From positions 528,533,755-528,597,754 of the forward strand of contig OX422215.1 of NCBI GenBank assembly GCA_949130495.1: DNA of 64,000 nt, given 5' to 3'. This document shows positions 33,386-44,599 of the stretch, one piece after another (within the stretch, counting starts at the first letter, position 1; the number at the start of each line of letters is the position of its first letter). A program made the position numbers and the translations under genes. Source of the DNA: Sambucus nigra (taxonomy: Eukaryota > Streptophyta > Magnoliopsida > Dipsacales > Adoxaceae). The notes beneath the pieces are model-generated. The model saw nothing but the letters and a program-made list of their open reading frames with translations, was not told the DNA's origin and did no database searches.

Positions 33386-34458
33386 CACAAAATGGCATTA
33401 TCAATAACCTTATTAATGTTAGATTATTGTTTTACTTTTCTAATGGCATTGGTATGTTGTTTGGTTCCGAAGTAATTTAAATGTTTGTATTTTTTTACCG
33501 CCTCTATTTCTATTTATATAGCATATCTCCATTTCTTAGTATTAGATATATTATATGTTGGAATTTATGGTAATTATTTAAGTTGATGAAATTAGATTTT
33601 GTTCAACTTTAGGGTTAATTTAATATGGGATCTGCACGTCTTTTGAGATGGTTTGAAGGTATAACCCATTATCCTTCGTGAGGAGTACAACGTGGTATGC
33701 TCATATGTATAAAACTATAAATTAATAAATGAGAAATTCTAGTATAATGTACCCACTTGGAACCTAGTATTTGGTTAAAGTCTTATTTTAAAGCTTTTGT
33801 TACACATAGGAAGAATGTGAAAAAAGGGTGTAGTATATTATAATCCATCTTGGCTTAAAAGCTTGGTGCCCCTAGGATATCCCAACTCTCTGAAGAAGGG
33901 AGGACCTACATAGGCTCGAATTAACTTCCAAACCCATCTACTCTGGCTCAACAGGTGATTGGGTCATGGGCCATGGTTTGGGCAAAGTATTAACTTTGGG
34001 GGCTAAATTTTATTGGACTTTTAATTTAATTTTTGGGTTTTATTTTCTAGCCTAATTTATTACTTCAGTTTTTAATTATTTTATCTCGCCAGTTATGGTT
34101 GTTGAGATGTTTTATTTTAATAGTTTTATCCCAATAATTGTGACTATTGGAATATTTTCCAACCGTTCTTAACCACCAATTATTTATTATAAATGGGTGG
34201 CTTTTGTTTCATTTTTAATTATTAGTTTTTCTTACAACTTTTGTTTGGGGTTGTCTCATTTTTATGTCCAAAAGTAGAGTTTTTTCCATTTTTGGTTCGC
34301 CGGAAGACTTGTAACTTTGAGTGTTACTATTGTATGTTGTGAGTGTTGTATTGTTGGAGATCTTTGTCATTGAGTCCGCAGAGCACCAACGTGAGGCAAA
34401 TATTATCTTAAGGTGAGAGTGTCCAACACTTACCTTAATCAAATATCATCTTAAGGTC
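33386..34458 (+). other. Unassigned DNA, possibly LTR of the following copia relic
   Basis: No gene. AT-rich, with a TATA-like TTATTATAAATGGGTGG near 34182-34198 and the repeated ATCTTAAGGT at 34406-34460. Its position in front of a reverse transcriptase relic suggests an old copia LTR with the intervening gag removed, but no LTR ends were verified. Repeated at about 61590-62660. Confidence 0.3.
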
Positions 34459-35361
34459 AGAGTGAACTTCCACCAGGAAGTAAACCTCTTGGATGCAAGT
34501 GGATATTCAAGAGAAATTTTAAAGTTAATGCTCAATTGAAAAATACAAAACTAGATTTGTAGCTAACGACTATAAGTAAATGGAAGGATTTGATTATTTT
34601 GATACTTACTCATCTGTTAAGAGAATAATATCCATTCGAATGTTAATAGCTATTGCAGCATTACATAATCTTAAGATGCATCAAATGAATGTAAAATCAC
34701 CATCTTAAATGGTGAGTAAAATTTAGAGAAACATACGTAACAACCACAAGAGTTAAAAGTTCCATAAAAAGAAAGGAAGTGTGTAGACCTTTTAAATCCA
34801 TTTATGGATTAAAACAAGCATCTAAACAATGGCATGGAAAATCTCACAACACAATAACGTAAAATGGATTTAAAATTAATGGGTCTAATAAATGTGTTTA
34901 CATTAAAAACACTACAAGTGATTATGTCATTGTTTGTCTTTATGTAGATCATATGCTTACTATTGGAAATAATAAATATATCATTAAATCTGCTAAGAGA
35001 ATCTTGTCTAACTAATTGGATTTGAAAGATATGGGTATTGTTGATGTTATATTAGGAATTAAAATTTATAAAACATGAGATAGACTCTAATTATATTGAA
35101 GAGATAATTGATAAGTTTGGTAAATGTAGTGATAACATTCTATAACACCTATATATCCAAATATTCATTTATATAAAAATACTGTAATTTGTATATCTCA
35201 ATTGCAATACTCTCGAATCATCAGTAGTTTAATGTACTCGGCAAGATATTACTTACTCAGAATGAGTAGGTATACAAGTAATCCCGGTGAAGACCATTGG
35301 AAAGCATAATAAGGTTTATTAGATATCTAAGATATATCATTAATAATGTATTTAACTACAT

Positions 35362-35370
<9 letters not shown>
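34459..35370 (+). pseudogene. Ty1/copia reverse transcriptase relic, copy 1
   Basis: Plus-strand, highly degraded reverse transcriptase and start of RNase H. Recognisable pieces in order: PLGCKWIFKRNFKVN, GLKQASKQWH, DYVIVCLYVDHML, LDLKDMGIVDVILGIKI, SRYTSNPGEDHWKA. The catalytic pair is normally YVDD; here it is YVDH, and copy 2 (62661-63565) has the same change, so the element was dead before the duplication. Many stops and frameshifts. This is the only copia pol sequence in copy 1, and it is not part of elements A or B. Confidence 0.85.

Positions 35371-35422
<52 letters not shown>
35363..35422. repeat. (AT)n microsatellite, copy 1
   Basis: A run of about 28 AT units. The corresponding tract in copy 2 (63574-63608) is shorter and interrupted by G. 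Confidence 0.95.
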
Positions 35423-35424
<2 letters not shown>

Positions 35425-36715
35425 TTTTTGTATATACTATATATACAAAAATGGCTAATCTTTTCATATTGTCATTCTGAAAAGAAAATTTTAATTAATG
35501 AAAATAAATGTGGAAGGTATTGTAAAGATTTAAAGGAATCACCCAATGCAAATTTGACTTATATAGTAACTTTTCTTAATAAATATTTTTTTCTTGAGTT
35601 GATTTATTACATGTGTGTATTACAATCTTGCACATGATATTTAAAGAAAATATGGTATGGTATATATTAACATTATTGCATTTGCACAAAAAATCTAATA
35701 GTTTATACTTGCTTCAAATATTGATTAATCCAACTACATTATTTTTTTTATTCTTGCAAAAGATCAAATGAAAAATCTTTGCTAGTCATGATTGAGAACT
35801 ATATACCGGGTATTAATATAACTCTTTCTGTAAGCATTCTTCTAAATCTTTGATCCTCTTAATTCATATCAATGTAGATATGTTTGATTTATATGTGTTT
35901 GACCTAATTTTTAGGTGAATTTATTTTTTAATTTTTAGGAAAAATTTTATAGTCTACACCAACCATTCATAAATGTCGTCTATATGACCATAAGCATGGC
36001 ATTTAGACAATTGCAAATACATGTTAAAAGAAGATCTACAAACAACTCATGCATCGCTCGGATCTAAAATCTAATTTATGTATAAATGGTGTCTCTTGGT
36101 GTTGCTTTGACACGTGATTTAAAACTCTATGTGCAATTAAGAGAAAATACACTCACCCTTAATAGGCTCAACCCCATTCACTTGCCCCCCTCCATCTGAC
36201 TCTAAAATGCAAACTCCTCTTCACCTTCCATCAAATTTGCTAAACATTTTCGTCTGCACTTTTTGGTATTGGGCAAGACATGTGATACATTTGAACCACT
36301 TCAAATTCTCAATTTTCGAACACTCATTATAGAACATGCATATTTTAAGTCATAGGGCACAACATATCTATATAACAATGTAGGCTATATATTTCAAAGT
36401 GTAATAAAACCATGCTTAGGAACTTAAATTAATGCTCAGTGATGTTTTTTTTTAAATTTTAGTTTCTATGCATAGCTTTACTACAAGAGTTGTATTACTT
36501 TATGGAGGTGATATCTATTTATATGGTTCAAATAATTTAGCATTGCAGGCGTGATGAGTGTTTTGCACCAAATCAGTATTATCCAAGGATTTTAAATGGT
36601 CTGCGCATTGAGCCTAGTATTAAATATTAATTGGATCTGCCTAAAACATCTTTGCATAAATGAGAGAGAGAGATTTGTGTCCTAAAAATAGGTCCTGCTC
36701 TGTGTCAATGTGTCA
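35423..36715. other. Unassigned AT-rich DNA
   Basis: No supported gene. The part up to 35814 is inside the duplicated unit. Beyond it the sequence is single-copy in this window and lies 3' of the MYB gene. Confidence 0.4.
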
Positions 36716-39279
36716 TTATTTCAGATCCCCGGGTTGAAGCGGAAACAGGAGCAACGATACATCGGCCTGGATAAAATAAATAGAAAAAACAATGTTAGGA
36801 AGACATTTTGTCATTGTCACATTGGTTGGTGCGTGGATCAAATGAGTTCCATTAAAATCATATTAAAAAACATCACCCAATGTGGCGAAGACTCATCACA
36901 GGTTGACCCACAATATTTTTGAAACACTTTCCAGAAAATTGTAAATGCCCCATAAAATTAAAAAAAAATGACTTGTAAAATGAGAATATGAGGAAAAAAT
37001 TATTCAAAAAATTTCTGAAGAACTAATGTCAGAAAACATATGAAATCTTCACACAAATATGTATTCAAATCTATATGGTTAATAGGAATGAAAAAAAAAA
37101 CTTTATGGTTAATAAATTGACCGAATTTCTTACCTCAGTAGACGGTGGTGGTGGCGACGGCAAAATCCTTGAAAAACTCCTTTGTCTATTATGCCAAAAA
37201 TTCTTCACATCATTATCCGTCCTTCCGGGCAAATACGTCGCAATCCGCGACCATTTATTCCCAAACTTCACATGAAGATCAATCACCACCCTCTCCTCCT
37301 CTGCCGAAAACTTCACCCGACTACTTTGAAGTAAATAAAAGGAAAAAAAACATCATATGCATTTTCAACAAATGAACACATGCACAAACTAAAATCAAGA
37401 AAACCCAGGGACGAAACCCGGATTTAATCTTTGGGGGGGGGGGGGGGGGGGAGGGGGGGAGTTTACAAAATAAAAAATCATATATATATATATATATATA
37501 TCAACAAAAAACTATAAATTTTTTGAAAAACAAAGCAAATCATTATTAAAAGGAATATCAAAACTTTATCAGAATTGGACTTCGCGTGTCTTCAAATCAT
37601 GAAATCCATCGATACTAATAAAACAATTTTTTTTTATAAAACAGTTTTTTGGTAACATTTTTTAGGAAATGTTTTATTTTTTATTTTTTCCAAATAGGTA
37701 TTTTATAAAGTCATTTTGTATAAAGTGTTACAAAAAACATTTATATTCTATTTTAAAAAAGTCAACTTTTTTTAAATAACGAAATAATCTTTTTTTGTTA
37801 AAACTTTTTTACAAAACATGTGTTTTAAAATAAGTTATATCCAACTATTTTGTAATAAAAAAATAATGTATTGGGAAATTGTTTTTTGGGATACTTTTTA
37901 CAACAAATGTTTATAAAAAACTATAGCTTGTTATCAAATTAGATGGTAATAATATTTTAGAGGGGCAAAAGAGTCATTTACTTTCCCTTCTAATTAGTGC
38001 CAAATGTGTTATTAACGGATTTCATTACAAATGGTCCTCAAATATTAATATAAGAAACAATGACACAATTAAAAATAAGGAAGAATAAGTGCACTCCAAA
38101 TTACAAATAACTTTAAAAAGTTTGTAGAATGTATTAATTAAATAAAGTAACTTGTGCGTGACAGAGGGAAAAAAACTTACAAATGGCTTGCTTTATAGGA
38201 GGCTGTTTTTAGTTTTTTTAGGATCAAATACCGAAAAGTCTCTCAAACATTTTTTTAATACACATTTAGTCCAATCCTTTTATTTTGTACCAAAAAGTCC
38301 CTTATTCTCATATCTTTAAAGGTGTGCGCCAGCGGTATGATAAAACTTTTTTGACATGGTGAAGAACTTAAAAAGGCCTGAACTAAACATGTATTAAAAA
38401 AAGTTCGAAAGACTATTTGATATATGCCTTTTTTTAAAGCAGATAAAGAAGAAGAGGAGAAATTCGTTAAATAATTAAGATGCTGGAGAAGTGGCTGGGA
38501 AAAAAAGGGCTCTCACTTTATAGGCGGATGGACTCAGTTATAAATTGAAGACGTGTTGTAGAATAAAAGATAAATAACTATTCCATATTTTTAGACCTTA
38601 TACTTTCGAAAGTGTACTCGTACTCATAGATACACACATATATCATAAAGCAGCAATATAGAAATTCAGATCTTTGGGGGGGGGGGGGGGGGGGAGGGAG
38701 CCAGGGGGTGGCTTGGCGGGAGGGGGGTGTCCCTGCCGCCCCCACCCCCCCCAAAAAAAAAAGTAGTGTTAATTTATAAAATAAAATAAAATAAAATAAA
38801 AACAATGTTAAAATATATATATTCAGTCCGTCCAAAATAAAAATTCAGCGCACCCCTAATAGAATTTTTGATGATTTTTCTCAAAATAATTTAAATAATC
38901 TTAAGATAGTCTATTCTGACGCGAATTCCTGGATCCGCCACTGCCACTGGGAGCCCCTATGTGGCTTCGTGATCATCAATATCTATTTACATGTTACATA
39001 TACAGTAAGATATATACCAACACACACATGCGTATATAAAACAAATTTGAGAGAGATGGTGTGAAAATAATACTTTTTTAAGTTGGGTCGAAGTTTATTG
39101 AACCATTGGACGCGACAAGAATTTCCAGTACGTTGTAAGAGGCCTTTGGATCGAATGAAGCTCCAGTATCTGGGGCCATATTTGTTGACATGATTAATGA
39201 GCACCTCATCTTCTTCTGCTTTCCATGGCCCTTTTCTTATTTCTCCGATTTCACCAACTGACAATCTATTCGCTTCCAT
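36716..39279 (-). CDS. DUO1: DUO1-like R2R3-MYB transcription factor gene (possibly truncated)
   Basis: Exon 1 (39279-39074, 68 codons plus 2 bases) encodes the R2 repeat with RKGPWKAEEDEVLINHV and IRSKGLLQRTG. Exon 2 (37320-37134) encodes R3 with KFSAEEERVVIDL, FGNKWSRIATYLPGRTDND and VKNFW. The splice junction at 39074/37320 restores LRPNLKNRVKFS, closely parallel to Arabidopsis DUO1 (LRPNLKNGCKFS). DUO1 is a nuclear MYB needed for male germ-cell division and gene expression in pollen. Exon 2 ends at a good donor (GAG/GTAAGA); a possible last exon (36766-36716) adds only 16 residues. DUO1 proteins have a C-terminal part of well over 100 residues that I cannot find. The R2 recognition helix reads GNSCRVQWFNKL where DUO1 has GKSCRLRWVNKL. 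This may be a diverged or decaying paralogue. The family call is firm; integrity is uncertain. Confidence 0.8.
37321..39073 (-). other. Intron 1 of the MYB gene
   Basis: A 1753-bp intron with GT (39073) and AG (37321) ends. It contains G-rich runs at 37433-37457 and 38677-38701, a (TA)n run near 37480-37500, and a degenerate inverted relative (38220-38420) of the ~190-bp repeats found at 39842-40310. No other gene is visible. Confidence 0.65.
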
Positions 39280-39840
39280 TCAATCACAAATGCATAGATT
39301 TTGTATGCCTTTGTTTTAGTTTCGTCAAACCGACTACAAAAGCAAATATGCAACTCAGCCCTTACATATTTCTAAAGCATTAAAACAAAGAATTAAAACA
39401 TGCCATCTATATTATACCTTTAATACAGTTTTATTAGAGGTATAAATGCAATTTATTATCAACCCTTGCATCTCCCTTACGCAATTCGATGGACCTTACA
39501 TCTTCGTTTTCCTTCCAAACGTCTGTTCCAAAGCAGACCTTATATATCCCTAATCCCCTCCAAACGTTGCATAGAATGGAATTTGTAAAGCTATCTCCAG
39601 CTTAATAAATTTTTTTAATAAAATTTTTTTTAATAGAAAATAATATTTTTAATAAATTTAAAAAAATGCATTGTTAAAAAATATTATTTTAATATACAAA
39701 TTATATATATTTTAAAAAAAAACTATTTAAAAAAATAAAAGTTGGTATAAACGAAAAAATCTTTTTTTTCCATTTTAAACAGTTTTAAGAAATACAAAAA
39801 ATATTTTAAATATTGTAAAATTAAAAAAAAATAATAAGTT
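39280..39840. other. Upstream region of the MYB gene
   Basis: No gene. It should hold the promoter (minus strand); no convincing TATA box with spacing could be chosen because the stretch is uniformly AT-rich from 39600 on. Confidence 0.35.
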
Positions 39841-39841
39841 T

Positions 39842-40310
39842 AAAAATAAGGGGTGCCACTAGCGCAGACCTTTAAAAATATTAGAATATTGAATAAATGG
39901 GTGTTTGAGGGACTAAATGGGATAAAAATAATAATAATAAAAAAATTCTTATAAAAATTGTTATTTTTTTTTTAACTTAAACAACTTTAAGAAATACAAA
40001 AAGTATTTTAACTGATTTAAAAAAAAATGAAGTTTAAAAAATAAGGGGTGTCGCTGGTGCTGACCTTTAAAAATAAGAGAATATTATGTAAATAGGTGTT
40101 TGAGGGACTAAATGAGTTAAACATAATAAATTTTTTTTATTAGAATTGTTTTTTAACTTAAACAGTTTTAAGAAATAAAAAAATGGTTTTCAATATTGTA
40201 AATTTTTAAAAAATATTAAGTTTAAAAATAAGGGGTGCCACTGGCGTAGATATTTAAAAATAAGAGAATATTGAGTAAATGAGTATTTGGGAAACTAAAT
40301 GAGTTAAAAA
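39842..40310 (+). repeat. Three degenerate ~190-bp tandem repeats
   Basis: Units begin near 39842, 40036 and 40221. Each contains AATAAGGGGTG, then a CCACTNGCG-like block, ATTTAAAAATA and GGGAAACTAAATG or GGGACTAAATG. Spacing is about 194 and 185 bases. The family also appears inverted in the MYB intron. No protein is encoded. Confidence 0.75.
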
Positions 40311-40474
40311 TATATTTTTTTAAAAATTCTTATTAAAATAGTTTTGTTTTTAAAAAATATATTTTTATTGAAAATTCGAATTTGTATTTTTTTGAAAAAA
40401 AATGTTTAAAAAAATAAAGTGCTAACTAGATAAATGAGGTGCCAACTATACAAATAAGGAAAATGAGGTTGCCA

Positions 40475-40511
40475 ACTAGACAACCCGGTACTAGCTCCCG
40501 GGTTGTCTAGT
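40475..40511. repeat. Perfect 14-bp inverted repeat
   Basis: ACTAGACAACCCGG pairs with CCGGGTTGTCTAGT across a 9-base loop. It could form a hairpin or cruciform, or be the end of an unrecognised small transposon. Confidence 0.75.
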
Positions 40512-40535
40512 ATTATTCCATTAAATATGGGTGCT

Positions 40536-41217
40536 GGTAAGGGTAGGGCCGTCTCAAGCAAAATTGGGGCCCTAGGCTAGAAATTAATATGGGACCCTTT
40601 TTTTTTATAAAAATTATTATATTATATTAAATATATGTTACATTTTCTCAATAATTGTTTTTATTAAATAGATTTATTAAAATTTATTTTTCTTTCTTTT
40701 TGAGATGGAAAATCATGAATTATATTTTTGTATTCAGGGTTTGCTACGATATTTTTTTCAATGGATAATATAGCTAACCCATTTAATCTTTCTTACGACA
40801 TAGTCGATCTTCTAATTATTTCACATAAACAAACAAATACTATTATAGAACAATAAAACCTGGTAACGCTGATGTATATTCAATCTAATTGTACAAACAA
40901 CAAACTTCTCCAATTGAAAAAATAAATTTTCACTTTCAATATGTCAACATTTAAAAACATATTAATAACATAATCATTTAAGTTTAAACAATTTCATAAG
41001 ATAAAAGAGAGAAAAAAATTAAATAAAATATAATAACATTAACAATATAATATACATATAGTATATATATATATAAAACAAACCTTGTATGGGAGAAGTT
41101 TTATAGAGTCACCAGATCTTTTTTTTAATGTGTTGTGCATATTATTTTTTTTGTATATCAAGATAATCTTGCCAAGTTGGATTTTTTTGTAAAGAGTTTT
41201 TGTGCAAATAAAATGAA

Positions 41218-41259
<42 letters not shown>

Positions 41260-41266
41260 ACAGATG

Positions 41267-41299
<33 letters not shown>

Positions 41300-41484
41300 T
41301 GAAACGATTGGTACTTTAAAACAAAGATTAATGGGTTTAGTTAGTGGGTTATTTTTAATAGCCTTGAAAATAGGAAGTGTTTTTACTTTTTTCCATGGGT
41401 ATATTTATTTATATATAATATAATAAACAGTTATTAAACTTAGGGGCCCTTAAATATGGTGGGGCCCTAGGCGATGGGTAAGGG
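40536..41484. mobile_element. Possible non-autonomous hAT-like remnant
   Basis: An 8-bp direct repeat GGTAAGGG (40536-40543 and 41477-41484) flanks about 930 bases. These contain GGGGCCCTAGGC near both ends, in the same orientation, and a left end TAGGGCCGTCTCAAG. An 8-bp duplication and GGGCC-rich ends fit hAT elements, but good terminal inverted repeats are missing. No gene inside; two (GA)n runs at 41221-41257 and 41272-41297. Confidence 0.3.
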
Positions 41485-41773
41485 ACCTTCTAGTTTTTAG
41501 TTTGAACCGTTTGGTTATGTTAAAATTTAACTCCTATATTATTGTCAAGTTAATTAGTAAGGGCACTTCTTTTAAAATTTTAAAACCCTAAAATATTCTT
41601 AAATTCTCAACTTCTCTCTCTTTCGGCTCTGAACTCTCGTCCCCATTTGTTCAAGACTCCATGGTCTCTGCTTTTCTTCTCTCTCTGTGTATACACACAC
41701 ACACACACACACACAATAGTTTAGTTTTTTTTTATTACAAAGTTACCACAATCAATAAATCCCTCACTATACA
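41485..41773. other. Unassigned DNA with (AC)n run
   Basis: No gene supported. An (AC)n microsatellite lies at about 41692-41714. The stretch ends with ATACA directly before the gypsy LTR. Confidence 0.4.
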
Positions 41774-42185
41774 TGTGGGTACCTCGATTAATTATTCTGG
41801 CCCAGATGAGTAGCGTGATTAAGTTCGGTCCAATGTCTAAAGGCCTCGTGAATAACTAATTCAGTTATGAACCATTCAACCCCTAAAATCTCTCAAGAGA
41901 TATTCTAGGGATCATGGGTTAACGTGGAGGAGTCCAATACCTCCACTCTCTGAGAAATTACATGTATATATTAAACCCTCAGCCCGGGGCAAAGGGCACG
42001 TAATTGTAACCAGTCCCCCGGAGTAAAGAGAAATAAGAAAAAGAGATCAGCACCGTAGATGTAGGCCATTTTATCGAACCACGTATATCTTGTGTCATGT
42101 GTGATTGTAGTTATTTTGTGTTCTTCATTTATTCTACTGATTGTATTAGCTTATTATTTTTGTGTTGAGATTTATTGTCACCACA
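41774..42185 (+). repeat. Second gypsy 5' LTR
   Basis: It starts TGTGGGTACC and ends GTCACCACA, the same ends as the Tat gypsy LTR. It is similar in length (412) but clearly diverged in sequence. A TATA-like TACATGTATATATTAAACCC lies in its middle. The five bases before it are ATACA. Confidence 0.85.
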
Positions 42186-42187
42186 AT

Positions 42188-42205
42188 TGGCGTCGTCTGT
42201 GGGAA
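42188..42205 (+). other. Second gypsy primer-binding site
   Basis: TGGCGTCGTCTGTGGGAA, two bases after the LTR, matching the PBS of the Tat gypsy in the same place. Confidence 0.75.
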
Positions 42206-42252
42206 GCGATTGTTTTTTCTTTGAAGAAAGCCTTAACCATCAAGAACCTAAA

Positions 42253-43244
42253 ATGTCTGGTCACATCGATAATTCCCTTTAAGCAGGGGATATTCAAGAG
42301 CAACCCATTCCTCTAAGGGTTAGATCCGAAGTTCGACGTTCAAACCCAAGGTCTTGCCCAGAACGATAGGCCTCAGAAGAGAGCCAGGGACTAGCAAGGT
42401 CGATGCAAGTTTCCAGGCTTATGGATGCCTACGAGGCCAGACTCCAAGAGCAAGAGGAAGCTACTTGTAAGTAGGGAGCTGAGAACGCTCGCCTCAAGAG
42501 AAAACTGGAAAAGATGGAGAGATAACTCCATCCAAGCATGAGGCAACGTCACTATCGCACTCCTAGACCTCAGGCGAGCAAGTCTCGTAGCCGAGGAAGG
42601 AGTCTAAGACATGGGCATCAAAAAATCGAGGGACATAGGTCAGATGACGACTTATCCGAGCAACATCAATCAGCTCACCGTTATAGGAGACCAGGCCGAG
42701 GGAACGATGACATACGAAATTTGGTTCGAAGAGAAATGGACCAACACCCAGCGCATCGGTGTGTCAGGTCGACTAAAGAGCTGGCTAGGCAAGATCTCAG
42801 GACCCAGATGAAATCCCATTTATCAAAGGAGATAGAAGAATAAGAAGAAGCCCCTAAGAAGTTCGCAATGCCTAGGTTTAAGATCTACGGTGGAAAGACC
42901 GACCCTATCGACCATGTTAGGCAGTATATGCAGCCTAGGAACCGTTGCAATCACAGGGACGCATTAATGTGCAAGATCTTTCTGACGAGCTTACACGATG
43001 TGGCTCAGAAGTGGTTTGAGATACTACCTCACCGATCCATCAGGAGCTTCGAGTCCCGGGCAGAGCTCTTCATAACTCGCTTCATTACCAGCATCTCCCA
43101 CCCGAATAGGATAGATTCTTTGTTGACAATAAAGATAATGCCCCAGGAGAGCCTCAAGGACGACGCAAAGAGAAATTGGGAGCTATTCAAAGAGGTGGAG
43201 GACTGCTCGGAGCAGGTCTCCGTGGCGTCCTTTAAGATTGGTTT
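42253..43244 (+). pseudogene. Second gypsy gag (broken and truncated)
   Basis: Plus-strand gag from MSGHIDNSL at 42253. It parallels the Tat gypsy gag: MDAYEARLQEQEEA, an SR-rich basic segment, then FKIYGGKTDPIDHVRQYMQ, LHDVAQKWFEILPHRSIRSF and SHPNRIDSLLT. Stops lie at about 42279, 42471, 42524 and 42841. The last 130 codons (42868-43244) are open and run straight into the B-type LTR, which fuses two foreign codons before a stop. It would have formed the element particle. Confidence 0.85.
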
Positions 43245-44266
43245 TGTAAAAGGAAAATAATCCCAAAGGGTGGTTTTCACAAACTTCCATTTTTAAACCA
43301 ATTTTAGTTCATCCCTAAAATATGCAACTACGTGTCAATACAAAAAAGATATAGCACGCGACACAATAATTCAGGAAAAATCACCGAAGGGCAAAACCTT
43401 TTATTTCTAGAATTTTGAAAAGTTTACAAGACCATTGACTTACATACAACCTGAAAATCGCCCACAAGTGTAACGCACGGTGTCTTCACCAAACCTTCAA
43501 AGTAACGGCTAGAAATATGTAGTGGTTCACGCGCAGCTATACCACAAGGACCGCAGCTCAAAAAACTCCATAGAGACTCCATCCATAATAGCACGTAGCT
43601 CTCGGTTGTAGAGATCTCCCCACAAAGGATGAATAGAAGAAAAACAATGTTCTTGAACACCAAAACAATTCACCAAAGCATATGGGGATTTTGTGAATTG
43701 AAAATAGAAGGGCACTAAACCATAAACGAAGAAGTCAAAAGGATTTTGGAGTTTCGCAGTTTTCTGTCTTTCAAAACGCTGGGACTTCTTAATGAAAACG
43801 AAACCATTTAATGAGTATTTATACAAAATCGTGCCGCCTCGGTATATGAGCTCGTTCGAACGAGAAAGAGATCTTTCGCGAACGACATATGCATGTCGTT
43901 CAAGCGACATCACGTGACAATGCAATGTCGTTTGAACGACAGAGCAAACTCATTTGAACGACTGTTACGTCAAAAAATATTATTTTTAATGTCCGCTCCA
44001 ATACTTAAACAAAATACTCATTCTCAAATTTTGACGAAAAAGTGCGCTCCAACGCTTATAAAATATTTTGTAAAAATATCCCAAAAGCTCTAAGTGTAAA
44101 GTTAAGGTATTAAAAACATAACCTTACCAAACTAAACTTTGGGGAGTCTTTTTGATGAAGAACTTGATATTCGGATCTGTCTTTGATGCTTGAATGTTCT
44201 TCGACGGTGTAGTGATATACGACATATTAAATTGATAACGGACTTATAAAATAATGTCCTTACAAA
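43245..44266 (-). repeat. Element B 3' LTR (full length)
   Basis: It starts TGTAAAAGGAAAATAATCCC and ends AATGTCCTTACA, 1022 bases. It is followed by AAGTTCCCCCTATGTC, the complement of a polypurine tract, so the element interior lies to the right and this is the 3' LTR of a minus-strand element. Its 5' LTR may be the one at 50391, with element A nested between. It contains a cluster of CGTT/AACG palindromes (43851-43962). Confidence 0.75.
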
Positions 44267-44599
44267 GTTCCCCCTATGTCTATGTCTATGTCGGTACATA
44301 CATAAAAACATCTGAATTATCAAATACCAAAAAATCCTATACAAATCTACCCTCCCATGAATAAATTTGCATGATCTCAAACTTTTCTTCAAAATTCTTC
44401 AACTTCAAATTTTAAAGATTTTCTCATCAGGGTGTGCAACATAATGATCTTCAATCTTTGTATCTACACACATGAGACAAAGCAAATACCTTCGTGACAC
44501 ATTAAGTTTGAAATGATATAAGAATAAATCAGTAATAAATAAAATCTCCCCAATGCAAACTCCCCCATAACATGATAATTCTTTCTACCCCTTTTTATG
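44267..44599 (-). other. Element B interior next to 3' LTR, cut at 44599
   Basis: No gene. It resembles the matching interior of element A (1713-2075) and stops abruptly at ...TTTTTATG, where the sequence jumps into the middle of the element A LTR. Confidence 0.6.

Larger units (their letters stand above)
1459..35814 (+). repeat. Segmental duplication, copy 1
   Basis: This stretch is repeated in the same order and orientation at 44600-64000. The shared parts include element A with its gag, element B, the Athila-like element, the plus-strand copia relic, the copia RT relic and the AT microsatellite. Copy 1 is longer because it alone holds the Tat gypsy (2800-13525) and the CACTA element (19879-24242). 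Without them it is about 19.2 kb, close to the 19.4 kb of copy 2. Two hand-compared samples of 205 and 245 bases gave about 5% difference. The right edge is set only by the end of the window. Confidence 0.9.
41774..43244 (+). mobile_element. Second Tat-type gypsy, 5' LTR plus partial gag
   Basis: Plus-strand element of the same broad family as 2800-13525: a 412-bp LTR, PBS and the first part of gag. It is cut at 43244/43245 by the LTR of a B-type copia element, and the remainder is not in the window. Confidence 0.8.

Noticed and set aside
35428..35637. Plus-strand frame of 69 codons after the AT microsatellite
   Set aside because: No motif, begins in a microsatellite flank, and the copy 2 counterpart has a frame change (one A missing near 63717).
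37071..37133. Extension of the MYB exon 2 frame to a stop at 37071 (about 20 hydrophobic residues)
   Set aside because: A strong donor, GAG/GTAAGA, ends the exon at 37134. The extension is most simply intron sequence, though intron retention cannot be excluded.
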